The notes below the pieces were generated by a model. The model did no database searches, had not been told where the DNA came from, and saw only the letters and a list, made by a program, of their open reading frames with translations. From positions 1 through 64,000 of the forward strand of contig JAKFEW010000042.1 of NCBI GenBank assembly GCA_036675505.1: DNA of 64,000 nucleotides. Direction: 5' to 3'. Of this stretch, positions 23,672-30,732 are shown piece after piece. Both the position numbers and the translations under genes were made by a program. Source of the DNA: JAKFEW01 sp036675505. Its GTDB lineage: Bacteria > Cyanobacteriota > Sericytochromatia > S15B-MN24 > JAQBPE01. Position 1 is the first letter of the stretch, and the number at the start of each line of letters is the position of its first letter.

Positions 23672-24742
23672 GTGAACCAGGACGCGATCGAGTCGCTGTT
23701 CCAGACCCTCGCCGCCCGCTACGCGACGGGCGAGCTCACCACCGCCACCAACGTGCTGGCCGTGCCCGTGGAGCCGCCCAAACCTGGCGAAATCGAGACC
23801 CAGCCCGCGCCCGGCACGCCTGAACACCGCCCGCTCGCTGAAAAGGGCCGCGCCGCGCTCGACGCGGGTCAGTTAGGCGTCGTGATCCTCGCGGGCGGGA
23901 TGGCCACCCGCTTCAACTACGACAAGCCGAAAGGCGTCTTCCCGATCTTCGAGGGCAAGAGCTTCCTTCAGCTCAAGCTCGAGGCCGTGAAAGCGCTGGG
24001 CCGACCGGTGCCGATTTTCCTGATGACGAGCTTCGCGACCGACGACGCGATCCGCGAGCACCTGGAGGAGAACGGCTATTTCGGCCTCGATCCCTCGCTC
24101 GTACACCGCTTCAAGCAATACATGATGCCGCGCCTCGCACCGGGCGGCGGCTTCTTCATGCATGACGGCGAGCGCAGCCTGGCCGCCCCCGGCCATGGTG
24201 ATTTCCCCTACGCGTTCAAGGAAAGCGGGCTGCTCGCGGCATTCCGCGAGCGCGGCGGGCGCTACCTTTGCTTCTCGAACGTCGACAACCTCGGCGCCAC
24301 GGTGGATCTCGCGATCGTCGGCGGCCACATCGCGGCAGGGGCCGAGATGACGGTCGAGGTGGCGCCCAAGAACCCCGGCGATCAGGGCGGCGCGCCCGCG
24401 CGCGTCGGAGGCCGCCTGCAGCTCGTCGAGGGCTTCGCGTTCCCCCCGGGCTTCCCGCACGACCAGGTGGACGTCTTCAACACCGCCAACTACGTTTTCT
24501 CCGCGGACGCCCTCACGCGCGACTTCACGCTGCCCTGGTACGTCGTGGAGAAGAAGGTCGACGGCCAGAAGGTGATCCAGTTCGAGCACCTGGCCGGCGA
24601 TCTCTCGACCGTCCTCGCGGCCCGCTACCTGCGCGTGGACCGCGAGGAGCGCTTCTTGCCGGTCAAGAACGTAGAGGACGTGCCAGGCGTCCAGGCGATC
24701 CTGGCCCGCCGCTGGCCAGCCAAGCTCGCCGCACTCACCTGA
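23672..24742 (+). CDS. UDPGP-family UTP-sugar-1-phosphate uridylyltransferase
   Basis: 356 residues of the UDPGP type (as in eukaryotic UDP-glucose/UDP-GlcNAc pyrophosphorylases), not the bacterial GalU family. The nucleotide-binding loop is VVILAGGMATRFNYDKPKGV near residue 70, followed by LFQ-type helices. FSNVDNLGATVDLAIVGGH near 205 is the family's NVDN motif, and FNTANYVFSADAL and PWYVVEKKVDG are substrate-loop stretches. It would make a UDP-sugar for glycan or envelope synthesis; which sugar is unclear. The GTG start has AGGAGG 9 bases upstream. A -10 and a perfect palindrome precede it, and a Rho-independent terminator follows. Confidence 0.88.
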   Translation: MNQDAIESLFQTLAARYATGELTTATNVLAVPVEPPKPGEIETQPAPGTPEHRPLAEKGRAALDAGQLGVVILAGGMATRFNYDKPKGVFPIFEGKSFLQLKLEAVKALGRPVPIFLMTSFATDDAIREHLEENGYFGLDPSLVHRFKQYMMPRLAPGGGFFMHDGERSLAAPGHGDFPYAFKESGLLAAFRERGGRYLCFSNVDNLGATVDLAIVGGHIAAGAEMTVEVAPKNPGDQGGAPARVGGRLQLVEGFAFPPGFPHDQVDVFNTANYVFSADALTRDFTLPWYVVEKKVDGQKVIQFEHLAGDLSTVLAARYLRVDREERFLPVKNVEDVPGVQAILARRWPAKLAALT

Positions 24743-24779
24743 CTTGATCCCGCGATCCGCCCAGATCATACACTTGAAT

Positions 24780-24812
24780 AACGCCCTTCGCTTTCCGCGG
24801 AGGGCGTTTTCG
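24780..24812 (+). terminator. Rho-independent terminator after the UDPGP gene
   Basis: An 11-bp stem with one G-U pair (arms 24781-24791 and 24797-24807, loop TTTCC) is followed by TTTTC. It lies 38 bases past the stop at 24742. Confidence 0.85.
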
Positions 24813-24951
24813 TGCGGGTTTCCAGGATCGCTTATGTCGCCTTTCCCAATCTTTAACTATCAATTAACGTCAGCATCAGGTCGCGACGACCGACAATCTC
24901 AACATCAAAAGTGCGTGAAGGTTGCGTAAAGCGTTGTAGGAGGATTCCAAA

Positions 24952-25635
24952 ATGTTCAAGCGTGAAGTGATTGCCAAGGTTCTCGTGGCTGCCGTGATTG
25001 CGGCCTCCCTCACCGGTTGCGGCGGTGGTTCGCCCGCTGGCGTCGAAGAGGACTGGAGCGAAGATACCGGTTCGTACGGCGGCACCACCGGCGGCGTCGG
25101 CACCGGCGCCACGGGCACCGGCACCGGCCAGTACGGCGGCACCACCGGCGGCTACGGCGGCGCGACGGGCGGCTACGGCGGCGCGACCGGCGGCTACGGC
25201 GGCGGGATGGCGACCGGCGGCGACCTGACCGCCTCGGTGTTGAAGAAGAAGAACGGCTCCTTCTTCGGGATGGGCAAGTTCAAGGTCACCGTCGAAGTCT
25301 CGAACCCCAGCTCGGCCCAGAAGACCGGCACCCTGACCGTCACCTTCAAGAACGGCTCAAAGGCCTCCAAGACGCCCGCGATCACCGAGAGCGTGTCGCT
25401 TGGCCCCAACGAGACCAAGACCTTCGACTACGAAGACAAGAAGTGGTCGACCGACGCCGTTGACGTCGAGATCACGACCGATGCCTCGAGCGCGGCTGCG
25501 CCCGCGGCCGGTGGCTACGGCGCCCCGACCGGCGGTTACGGTGGCGCGACGGGTGGCTACGGCGGCGCGGCTACGCCCGCGGCCGGCGGCTACGGTGGCA
25601 CCACGGGTGGCTACGGCGGCGGCACGACCTACTAA
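24952..25635 (+). CDS. Lipoprotein with GGY-repeat arms around a beta domain
   Basis: 227 residues. The lipobox is LTGC (Cys23). Residues about 40-90 and 185-227 are low-complexity repeats of the GGYGGATGGYGG and GGTTGGYGG kind, rich in Gly, Thr and Tyr with almost no charge. Between them, about 92-180, lies an ordered domain (LTASVLKKKNGSFFGMGKFK, VTVEVSNPSSAQKTGTLTV, LGPNETKTFDYEDKKW, VDVEITTDAS) that looks like an Ig-like beta-sandwich. Gly/Tyr repeats occur in adhesive and phase-separating proteins, so a surface adhesive or cross-linkable role is possible. The gene has a TAGGAGG site and two hairpins after the stop. Not recognised as a named family. Confidence 0.8.
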   Translation: MFKREVIAKVLVAAVIAASLTGCGGGSPAGVEEDWSEDTGSYGGTTGGVGTGATGTGTGQYGGTTGGYGGATGGYGGATGGYGGGMATGGDLTASVLKKKNGSFFGMGKFKVTVEVSNPSSAQKTGTLTVTFKNGSKASKTPAITESVSLGPNETKTFDYEDKKWSTDAVDVEITTDASSAAAPAAGGYGAPTGGYGGATGGYGGAATPAAGGYGGTTGGYGGGTTY

Positions 25636-25649
25636 ACAGGTCCCTTAAC

Positions 25650-25670
25650 GAGGGGATCACCGATCCCCTC
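25650..25670 (+). terminator. Hairpin after the GGY lipoprotein gene
   Basis: A perfect 9-bp stem (GAGGGGATC / GATCCCCTC, loop of 3) lies 14 bases after the stop. A short T run follows only after 6 bases, so termination strength is uncertain. Confidence 0.5.
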
Positions 25671-25710
25671 AACGAGTTTTCCGCTCCTCCTATCCATCAC
25701 GCACGCACGC

Positions 25711-25749
25711 AACGACTTGGCTCGTCCGAAAGGACGGGCCTTGTCGTTT
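25711..25749 (+). terminator. Rho-independent terminator with GAAA loop
   Basis: Outer stem AACGAC / GTCGTT, a TT/TT internal loop, then a 9-bp inner stem with one G-U pair closed by a GAAA tetraloop. It separates the GGY lipoprotein gene from msrA. The A and T flanks could let it work in both directions. Confidence 0.65.
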
Positions 25750-25777
25750 AGGGAAATCCGCCACGGCCCGCATGGCG

Positions 25778-25783
25778 TATCAT
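25778..25783 (+). promoter_or_regulatory. Candidate -10 box (TATCAT) for msrA
   Basis: TATCAT lies 28 bases before the ATG at 25812, the same spacing as other -10 boxes in this window. An AAGGAG site (about 25798-25803) follows. Confidence 0.4.
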
Positions 25784-25811
25784 GATCACCAAGAGCACAA
25801 GGAGAGCTACC

Positions 25812-26261
25812 ATGACCGAACTCGCGATCTTCGGCCTCGGCTGATTCTGGGGGCCGGAAGAGGTCTTCGCCCGCCTGCCCGGCGTGGTCGGGACCTCGGT
25901 CGGCTACTCGGGCGGGACGTCCGAGCATCCCACCTACAAGACCGTCTGCGCGGGCGACGGCCACACCGAAGTGCTCGCCGTCGAGTACGACCCGGCGCGG
26001 ATCAGTTACGAGCGCCTGCTCGACGTGTTTTTCAGCGAGCATGATCCCACCGGGCAGGCCAAGCCGCAGTACCGCTCGGTGATCTTCACGACCACCGCGC
26101 AGCAAGCGGCGACGGCCCAGGCCGTCAAGGCCCGCGTGGCGGCGGCCCGCCGCGGCGGCCGTCCGATCGCCACGGCGATCGAGCCGGCCAGGCCGTACTG
26201 GCCGGCGGAGGAGTACCACCAGCAGTACATGGCGAAGCGTAAACGGGTCTACGGCTTCTAG
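25812..26261 (+). CDS. msrA: Selenocysteine-containing methionine sulfoxide reductase A (UGA at codon 11)
   Basis: 149 residues when the in-frame TGA at 25842-25844 is read as selenocysteine. The N-terminus then reads MTELAIFGLG-U-FWGPEEVF, with U exactly at the catalytic Cys of the MsrA signature GCFWG. The rest is intact MsrA: VVGTSVGYSGGTSEHPTY, KTVCAGDGHTEVLAVEYDP, FFSEHDPTGQ, PQYRSVIFTT and PYWPAEEYHQQY, ending in a normal TAG. MsrA reduces methionine-S-sulfoxide. No C-terminal resolving Cys is present, as in known Sec-MsrA proteins; Cys46 is the only other thiol. AAGGAG precedes the ATG, and a bacterial SECIS-like hairpin starts after the UGA. Gene finders would start it wrongly at 25884. 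The stop overlaps miaB by 4 bases. Confidence 0.9.
25845..25875 (+). promoter_or_regulatory. Bacterial SECIS-like stem-loop downstream of the msrA UGA
   Basis: Pairs GGG 25851-25853 with CCC 25870-25872, C25855 with G25869, and GAAG 25857-25860 with CTTC 25865-25868, closing an AGGU loop at 25861-25864. The apical sequence AGGUCU equals that of the E. coli fdhF SECIS loop. It starts 16 bases after the UGA, one base closer than in fdhF. SelB is expected to bind here. Confidence 0.7.
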
Positions 26262-27616
26262 GGCGTGACGGGCTCGCGCGAAGGCGCGGGCCCCGTGAGC
26301 ACCTCGACCACGTCGCCGCGGATCGTCCAGGTCCGCGCGTCCGTGATGCGGACCTTCACGAGCTGGCCCACGAGCGCGGGGTCGCCCTGGAAGAGCACGA
26401 CGCGGTTGTTGCGCGCCCGCCCCGTGTACACCTGCGGGTCGCGGGAGCTCGGGCCCTCGACGAAGACCTCCTGGTCGGTGCCGACCATCGCGCGGCTGAC
26501 GGTCGTCGCCACCTCGTTCACGACCTCGTTGAGCTCGCGCAGCCGGCGATCCTTCACCTCCTCCGGCACCTGATCCGCCCGGGTCGCGGCGTGGGTGCCG
26601 GGGCGCGGCGAGTAGGCGGCGGTGTTCACGGCGGCGAAGCGGACCTCGCGCACGATGTCGACGGTCCGCTGGAACTGTTCGTCGGTCTCGCCGGGGAAGC
26701 CCACGATCAGGTCGGTGCTGATGCCGGCGTCCGGCAGATGGCGGCGGATCATCTCGAGCTTGGCCAGGTACTTCTCGCGCGTATAGCCGCGCGCCATCTG
26801 CCGCAGCACGAGGTCGTCGCCGTGCTGGATCGGGATGTGGAAGTAGTCGCAGACGTTCGGCAAAGCCTTGATGCGGAGCACCAAATCTTCGTCGAGGTCG
26901 CGCGGGTGGCCGGTCAGCCAGCGCACGCGCTTCACGCCGGAAACCTGCGCCGTGGCCGCGATCAGGTCGGCGAGCGAGCGTTTCGGCTCGAGGTCTTTGC
27001 CGTAACCGTTGATGTTCTGGCCGAGCAGCACGATTTCGCCGAAGCCCTCGGCGACGACGTGCTCCACCTCGCGCACGAGGTCGACGATTTCGCGCGACTT
27101 CTGGTCACCGCGCACCTTGGGCACGATGCAGTAGGTGCAGCGATCGTCGCAGCCGTAGATGGCCGTGATCCAGGCCGAGTGTCGGCCCTGGCGGAGCACC
27201 GGCATCTCGGGCGGCAGCTCGTCGGAGAAAGGCCGGATCGCGACGACCGGGGCGCGCTCGGCGCGCACGCGGTCGATCAGCTGCGGCAGCTCGTGGATGT
27301 TCTCGGTGCCGAAGACGAGGTCGACGTGGGGGGCGCGCAGGCGGATGCGCTCGCCCATGTATTGGGCCACGCAGCCGGAAATCGCCAAGATCGCATCGGG
27401 CTTGAGCGCCTTGATCTCGCGGAACTCGCCGAGCAGGCTGAAGAGCTTGTCCTCGGCCTTTTCGCGCACGGCGCAGGTATTGATGACGACGAGGTCCGCC
27501 AGGAGCGGCGTGTCGCTCAGGGCGTAGCCGAGTTCCGTCAGCATTCCGAGCATCCGCTCGGAATCATTCTGGTTCATCTGGCAGCCGTACGTCTTGATGT
27601 ATACTTGCTTGGACAC
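26258..27616 (-). CDS. miaB: tRNA-2-methylthio-N6-dimethylallyladenosine synthase MiaB
   Basis: 452 residues, the family's usual size. The N-terminal UPF0004 domain supplies Cys12 (KTYGCQMN), Cys48 (NTCAVREKAEDK) and Cys82 (ISGCVAQ) for the auxiliary [4Fe-4S] cluster. The radical-SAM cluster motif is YGCDDRCTYCIVP near residue 155. The central domain has VGFPGETDEQF and SPRPGTHAA, and a C-terminal TRAM domain spans about 375-440. The DxxxxxN pattern and KTYGCQMN start favour MiaB over MtaB/RimO. It methylthiolates i6A37 of tRNA. The GTG start at 27616 has a TGGAGGG site. It is divergent from the Nif3-like gene and convergent with msrA. Confidence 0.95.
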   Translation of the reverse strand: MSKQVYIKTYGCQMNQNDSERMLGMLTELGYALSDTPLLADLVVINTCAVREKAEDKLFSLLGEFREIKALKPDAILAISGCVAQYMGERIRLRAPHVDLVFGTENIHELPQLIDRVRAERAPVVAIRPFSDELPPEMPVLRQGRHSAWITAIYGCDDRCTYCIVPKVRGDQKSREIVDLVREVEHVVAEGFGEIVLLGQNINGYGKDLEPKRSLADLIAATAQVSGVKRVRWLTGHPRDLDEDLVLRIKALPNVCDYFHIPIQHGDDLVLRQMARGYTREKYLAKLEMIRRHLPDAGISTDLIVGFPGETDEQFQRTVDIVREVRFAAVNTAAYSPRPGTHAATRADQVPEEVKDRRLRELNEVVNEVATTVSRAMVGTDQEVFVEGPSSRDPQVYTGRARNNRVVLFQGDPALVGQLVKVRITDARTWTIRGDVVEVLTGPAPSREPVTP

Positions 27617-27641
27617 GAGGCGGTCCCTCCACTCATTATCT

Positions 27642-27647
27642 TATCAT
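27642..27647 (+). promoter_or_regulatory. Candidate -10 box (TATCAT) for the Nif3-like gene
   Basis: TATCAT lies 16 bases before the ATG at 27664, in a 47-base divergent spacer. The opposite strand also shows GATAAT nearby, so promoters for miaB and the Nif3-like gene overlap here. Confidence 0.35.
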
Positions 27648-27663
27648 GTCCGAGAGAGGCCCT

Positions 27664-28770
27664 ATGAGCGCGTCATACCGCATCCAGGACGTCATCGACC
27701 TGATGGTGGAGCTGGCGCACCCGCGATTGGCCGCGGATTGGGACAACGTGGGCCTCATGGTCGGCGACCCTTCGCGCCCGTTGCGCGGCGTGACCGTCGC
27801 CCTCGACCCCACCTTCGAGGCGGTCGAGGAAGCGATCGCCCAGGGCTCGAACCTGGTCGTCGTCCACCACCCGCTGCTCTTCAAGCCGCCGCGGTCGCTC
27901 GACTTGCGCAAGGAGCCGGGGCGCACGCTGCAAGCCTTGATCAAGGCCGATTGCGCGCTCTACGCGGCCCACACCAACCTCGACGCCACGGCGGTGAACG
28001 TGGCGCTGGCGAAGGCCCTGGGCCTGACCGGCACGGACCTGCTCCACCGCACGGGCGAGGCGATCACCTACAAGGTGGCGGTCTTCGTGCCGGCCGCCGA
28101 GGTGCCGCTCGTGCGCGAGGCGGCCTGGGCCGCGGGCGCGGGCTGTACGGCCGGCTACGAGCGGGCTGCCTATGAGATCCAGGCCCGCGGCACCTTTCTC
28201 CCGCGGCCCGGCGCCGCCCCCGCCGAGGGGCGGCCGGGCGAGCAGACCGAGACGGACGAGCGCAGGCTCGAGTTCCTGGTGCCGGGGGAGAAGCTCGCGG
28301 CGGTGCGCGCCGCGATCGGGCGCACGCACCCCTACGAGGAGCCGGCGATCGACGTGATCACGCTGCACGGGGCAGGCGCGCCGGAGGGCTGGGGCCTGGT
28401 CGGCGACCTGTCGCCGGCCGTCCCGCTGGCCGAGCTCGGTCGGCGGGCCAAGGATGCGCTGGGCATCCAGGCCGCGCGGATCGTCGGGCCTGCGGACCGG
28501 CCGATCCACCGGGTCGCCTGGCTGGGCGGTAGCGGCGGGGATTACTGGAAGGAGGCGTTGGCCGCGAAGGCGGATGCCTACATCACGGGCGAGGTGCGGC
28601 ACCATGCCGCGCTCGACGCGCTCGCGGCGGGGCTGTGCTTCGTGGAGGTCGGGCACGTGGGGTCGGAGCAGCCGGTGGTGCCGTTCCTGGCGGAGTTTTT
28701 GCAGGGGCGGCTGGGTGAAGCTGTGCCGGTGCGCTGGTTGCACCAAATTGATCCCTTTAGGCTGGTATGA
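27664..28770 (+). CDS. Nif3-like dinuclear metal centre protein with YqfO-type insert
   Basis: 368 residues. Metal-site motifs of the Nif3/YbgI family are present: ADWDNVGLMVGDP, VVVHHPLLFKP, AAHTNLDA and, near the C-terminus, GHVGSEQPVVPF. An insert at about 135-240 contains the YqfO/CutA-like element (LEFLVPGEKLAAVRAAIGR, HPYEEPAIDVITL), as in the longer Gram-positive members. The family is widespread and often annotated as GTP cyclohydrolase 1 type 2, but its true activity is unsettled. The ATG at 27664 follows GAGAGG; an in-frame ATG at 27646 lacks a site. Followed by a small unsupported hairpin at 28778-28793 and a convergent neighbour. Confidence 0.9.
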   Translation: MSASYRIQDVIDLMVELAHPRLAADWDNVGLMVGDPSRPLRGVTVALDPTFEAVEEAIAQGSNLVVVHHPLLFKPPRSLDLRKEPGRTLQALIKADCALYAAHTNLDATAVNVALAKALGLTGTDLLHRTGEAITYKVAVFVPAAEVPLVREAAWAAGAGCTAGYERAAYEIQARGTFLPRPGAAPAEGRPGEQTETDERRLEFLVPGEKLAAVRAAIGRTHPYEEPAIDVITLHGAGAPEGWGLVGDLSPAVPLAELGRRAKDALGIQAARIVGPADRPIHRVAWLGGSGGDYWKEALAAKADAYITGEVRHHAALDALAAGLCFVEVGHVGSEQPVVPFLAEFLQGRLGEAVPVRWLHQIDPFRLV

Positions 28771-28804
28771 TCTGGCTGGGATCCTTTGATCCCGCGTCGC
28801 CTCG

Positions 28805-30034
28805 TCAATCCCAGCGAACCTCCGCCAGCACCGGCTGGTGGTCCGAGCCCGTCGCCGACTGGTCGATCAGCGCGCTCGTGATCCGCACGTCCGGCGTCGC
28901 GAGCACGTGGTCGAAGCGCTTCCGCGCGCCGAGGTGCGACACGCCGTCCATCGCGAACAGCAGCTGCTTGTGGCGCGCCGAGCCGGCCGGCACCCGCCCG
29001 GAAGCCAGCTCCGCGCGGGCCTGCTCAGGCGTCGAAGGCGCACCTTCCACGATGACGGTCTTGTTCGGCGCGTCCCAGTAAGGCCGCGCGACGTCGAGCA
29101 GCTGGCGCGCCGCCGCCGCGACCGCCGGGTTCGCGATGTTGCCGGGGTGCGCGCCGTAGCGATCATGGTACTCGGCCACCGTATCGGTCGGCGTGTCGAA
29201 GCGGCCGGGGCCGTCCGCGGCCGGCGTCCGGCCGGGGCTCGCGGCCAGGCCCAGGTTGGCGTTGAAATCGCCGGCGACGATCACGGTGCCACCCAGCCGC
29301 CGCCGTTCCGCCACGAACGCGGCCAGCTGCGCGACCTGGCTGGCGTTGGCCTTCACGTCGCCCAGCCCCAGGTGGGTATCGACCACCTCGATCCGGCGAT
29401 CGCCCACGCGGATCGTGGCGGTCAGCCTGGAGCGCCCCTCGAGCGGTTCGGCGAACAGCGCCCGGTGCCCGGCCCGCAGGTGCGCGAAGCTCGCCGCGAT
29501 TCGCTGCCCCCACGGCACCCGGAAGCCCACGTCCTCGGCCCGCTCGATCGGGTAGCGGCTCAGGATCGCCTTGAGGCTGCCCTTGATCGGCCCGCGCTGA
29601 GCGTAGAAGGCCACATGCAGGCCGAGCGTCCGGGCGATCGCCTCGGTCGCCTCGCGCGAGGTCTCCTGCAAGCAGATCACATCCGCATCGAGCCGCTGCA
29701 GATCGCGCACGGCGGCCGCGAGGCGCTGGCCGCCGAGCAGCACGTTGTAGCTCGCGACGCGCAGGCCGCCGCGGTCAGGCGGGCTCTGCCGCGGTGCGAA
29801 GGTTGACGTGCACCACATCGGCGCGAACAGATCGCGGAAGAATCCGGCCACGGCGCCGGCGGCGCGGGCGAGCGGGCCCGGAGCCTGCTTGGCGGCAGGC
29901 TTCCGTGGCACCGCGACCAGGCGATCGGCAGCGAACGCGGGCGTCGCAGGCGGCGCCTGGGGCGGGGGCGGCGGTACGGGCGGCGACCCGACCGGGGGCT
30001 GTGAGGGCCCCGTTGTGATGTCGATTGGATCCAT
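28805..30034 (-). CDS. Endonuclease/exonuclease/phosphatase (EEP) family protein
   Basis: 409 residues. Residues 1-75 are Pro/Ala-rich with a weakly hydrophobic segment and no clear signal peptide. From about 90 the EEP fold appears: LRVASYNVLLGG, DVICLQETSREAT (catalytic Glu), a central VVDTHLGLGD, VIVAGDFNANLG (Asp/Asn pair) and the terminal GSDHQPVLAEV (Asp-His). RFDHVLATPDVRI precedes the last motif, as usual. Such enzymes cleave phosphodiesters of DNA, phospholipids or phosphoinositides; the substrate is not evident. The ATG at 30034 follows a GAGG site. Longer in-frame starts extend antisense or over the neighbouring lipoprotein gene. Confidence 0.85.
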   Translation of the reverse strand: MDPIDITTGPSQPPVGSPPVPPPPPQAPPATPAFAADRLVAVPRKPAAKQAPGPLARAAGAVAGFFRDLFAPMWCTSTFAPRQSPPDRGGLRVASYNVLLGGQRLAAAVRDLQRLDADVICLQETSREATEAIARTLGLHVAFYAQRGPIKGSLKAILSRYPIERAEDVGFRVPWGQRIAASFAHLRAGHRALFAEPLEGRSRLTATIRVGDRRIEVVDTHLGLGDVKANASQVAQLAAFVAERRRLGGTVIVAGDFNANLGLAASPGRTPAADGPGRFDTPTDTVAEYHDRYGAHPGNIANPAVAAAARQLLDVARPYWDAPNKTVIVEGAPSTPEQARAELASGRVPAGSARHKQLLFAMDGVSHLGARKRFDHVLATPDVRITSALIDQSATGSDHQPVLAEVRWD

Positions 30035-30099
30035 GGGCCTCGAGGGGGTGCGCCCGATCGTTATCCCCCATCGAAGCGCCAGGCTTGCTGCCCGCCGCT

Positions 30100-30633
30100 C
30101 TAGCGCGCCTTGAGCAGCCAGGTCTGGGTGACGACCGACTCGCCGCCATCGCCCGGCGAGATGTTCGTGGAAACGACCTTCACGGGCGGCGCTTCGGCGA
30201 CCACCCAGACGTCGGTCAAGATGCGCTTGCCGTCCGCCCGCGACTCCGAGGTCGTGCGCTTCTCGGCCGTAAAGGTGCCGGCCGGCACCGTGACCGCCTC
30301 GGTGGTGATGGTGTCGGCCACCGCCTTGGACTGGAAAGGCAGCGCCAGGCCGTCGTACGGCCGGCCGGCCGGAAAGGAGACGGGCGCCGTGGTGACCGTG
30401 GGCTGCCCTGCGCCCAGCGTGACGGTGATGCGCACCTCCCCGGTGGCGCCCGCGATCGTGAGCACCTCGATGCCACCGGTGCCCTCGAGCCGCAGGTCGC
30501 CGGGCTGGGTCACGCTGCTGACCGCGTAGTCCCACTTCTTGCCCACGGCGAACGGCGGGGCGGTCGGCGAGTTGCAGGCGGCGAGGGAGCCTAGCGTGAG
30601 CAGGAGCGCGGCGGAACGGACGAGTCGCGGCAT
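30100..30633 (-). CDS. Lipoprotein of unknown function
   Basis: 177 residues. The signal peptide ends in lipobox LAAC (Cys20). The mature part is beta-rich with a 'KKWDYAVSSVT' start and repeated Thr/Val strands (VRITVTLGAGQPTVTTAPVS, ITTEAVTVPAGTFTAEKRTT, VVSTNISPGDGGESVVTQTW). 'WdY.v....pG.f.a.k......' resembles the common lipocalin-like or DUF3108-type outer-membrane-associated beta proteins, but no family assignment is safe. The ATG has a TGGAGG site. A TATCAT (minus) at 30688-30693 is the likely -10. The EEP gene follows 66 bases downstream on the same strand. Confidence 0.75.
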   Translation of the reverse strand: MPRLVRSAALLLTLGSLAACNSPTAPPFAVGKKWDYAVSSVTQPGDLRLEGTGGIEVLTIAGATGEVRITVTLGAGQPTVTTAPVSFPAGRPYDGLALPFQSKAVADTITTEAVTVPAGTFTAEKRTTSESRADGKRILTDVWVVAEAPPVKVVSTNISPGDGGESVVTQTWLLKAR

Positions 30634-30687
30634 GGGACCTCCAGGTGGACGGTTCGGGTCGCGCCGCCCGACGTCGGCGGCGCCGCT

Positions 30688-30693
30688 ATGATA
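30688..30693 (-). promoter_or_regulatory. Candidate -10 box (TATCAT) for the lipoprotein at 30100-30633
   Basis: On the minus strand TATCAT lies 54 bases before the ATG, in the 99-base gap after the DUF2252 gene. Confidence 0.35.
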
Positions 30694-30732
30694 CGGCGTC
30701 GATCCGCGCGACGCCAGCCGGAGGGAGCGCCG

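Noticed and set aside
25068..25203. Tandem repeats in the GGY gene as a possible CRISPR or satellite
   Set aside because: They are short in-frame codon repeats without unique spacers.
25842..25844. The msrA TGA as a simple nonsense mutation or sequencing error
   Set aside because: The codon falls exactly on the catalytic Cys, the remainder is undamaged, expression signals lie upstream of it, and a SECIS-type hairpin follows. Selenocysteine explains all of this better. General UGA reassignment is excluded because UGA is the stop of many other genes here.
28778..28793. GGGATC-CTTT-GATCCC hairpin between the Nif3-like and EEP genes as a terminator
   Set aside because: The stem is only 6 bp, with no T run on either strand.
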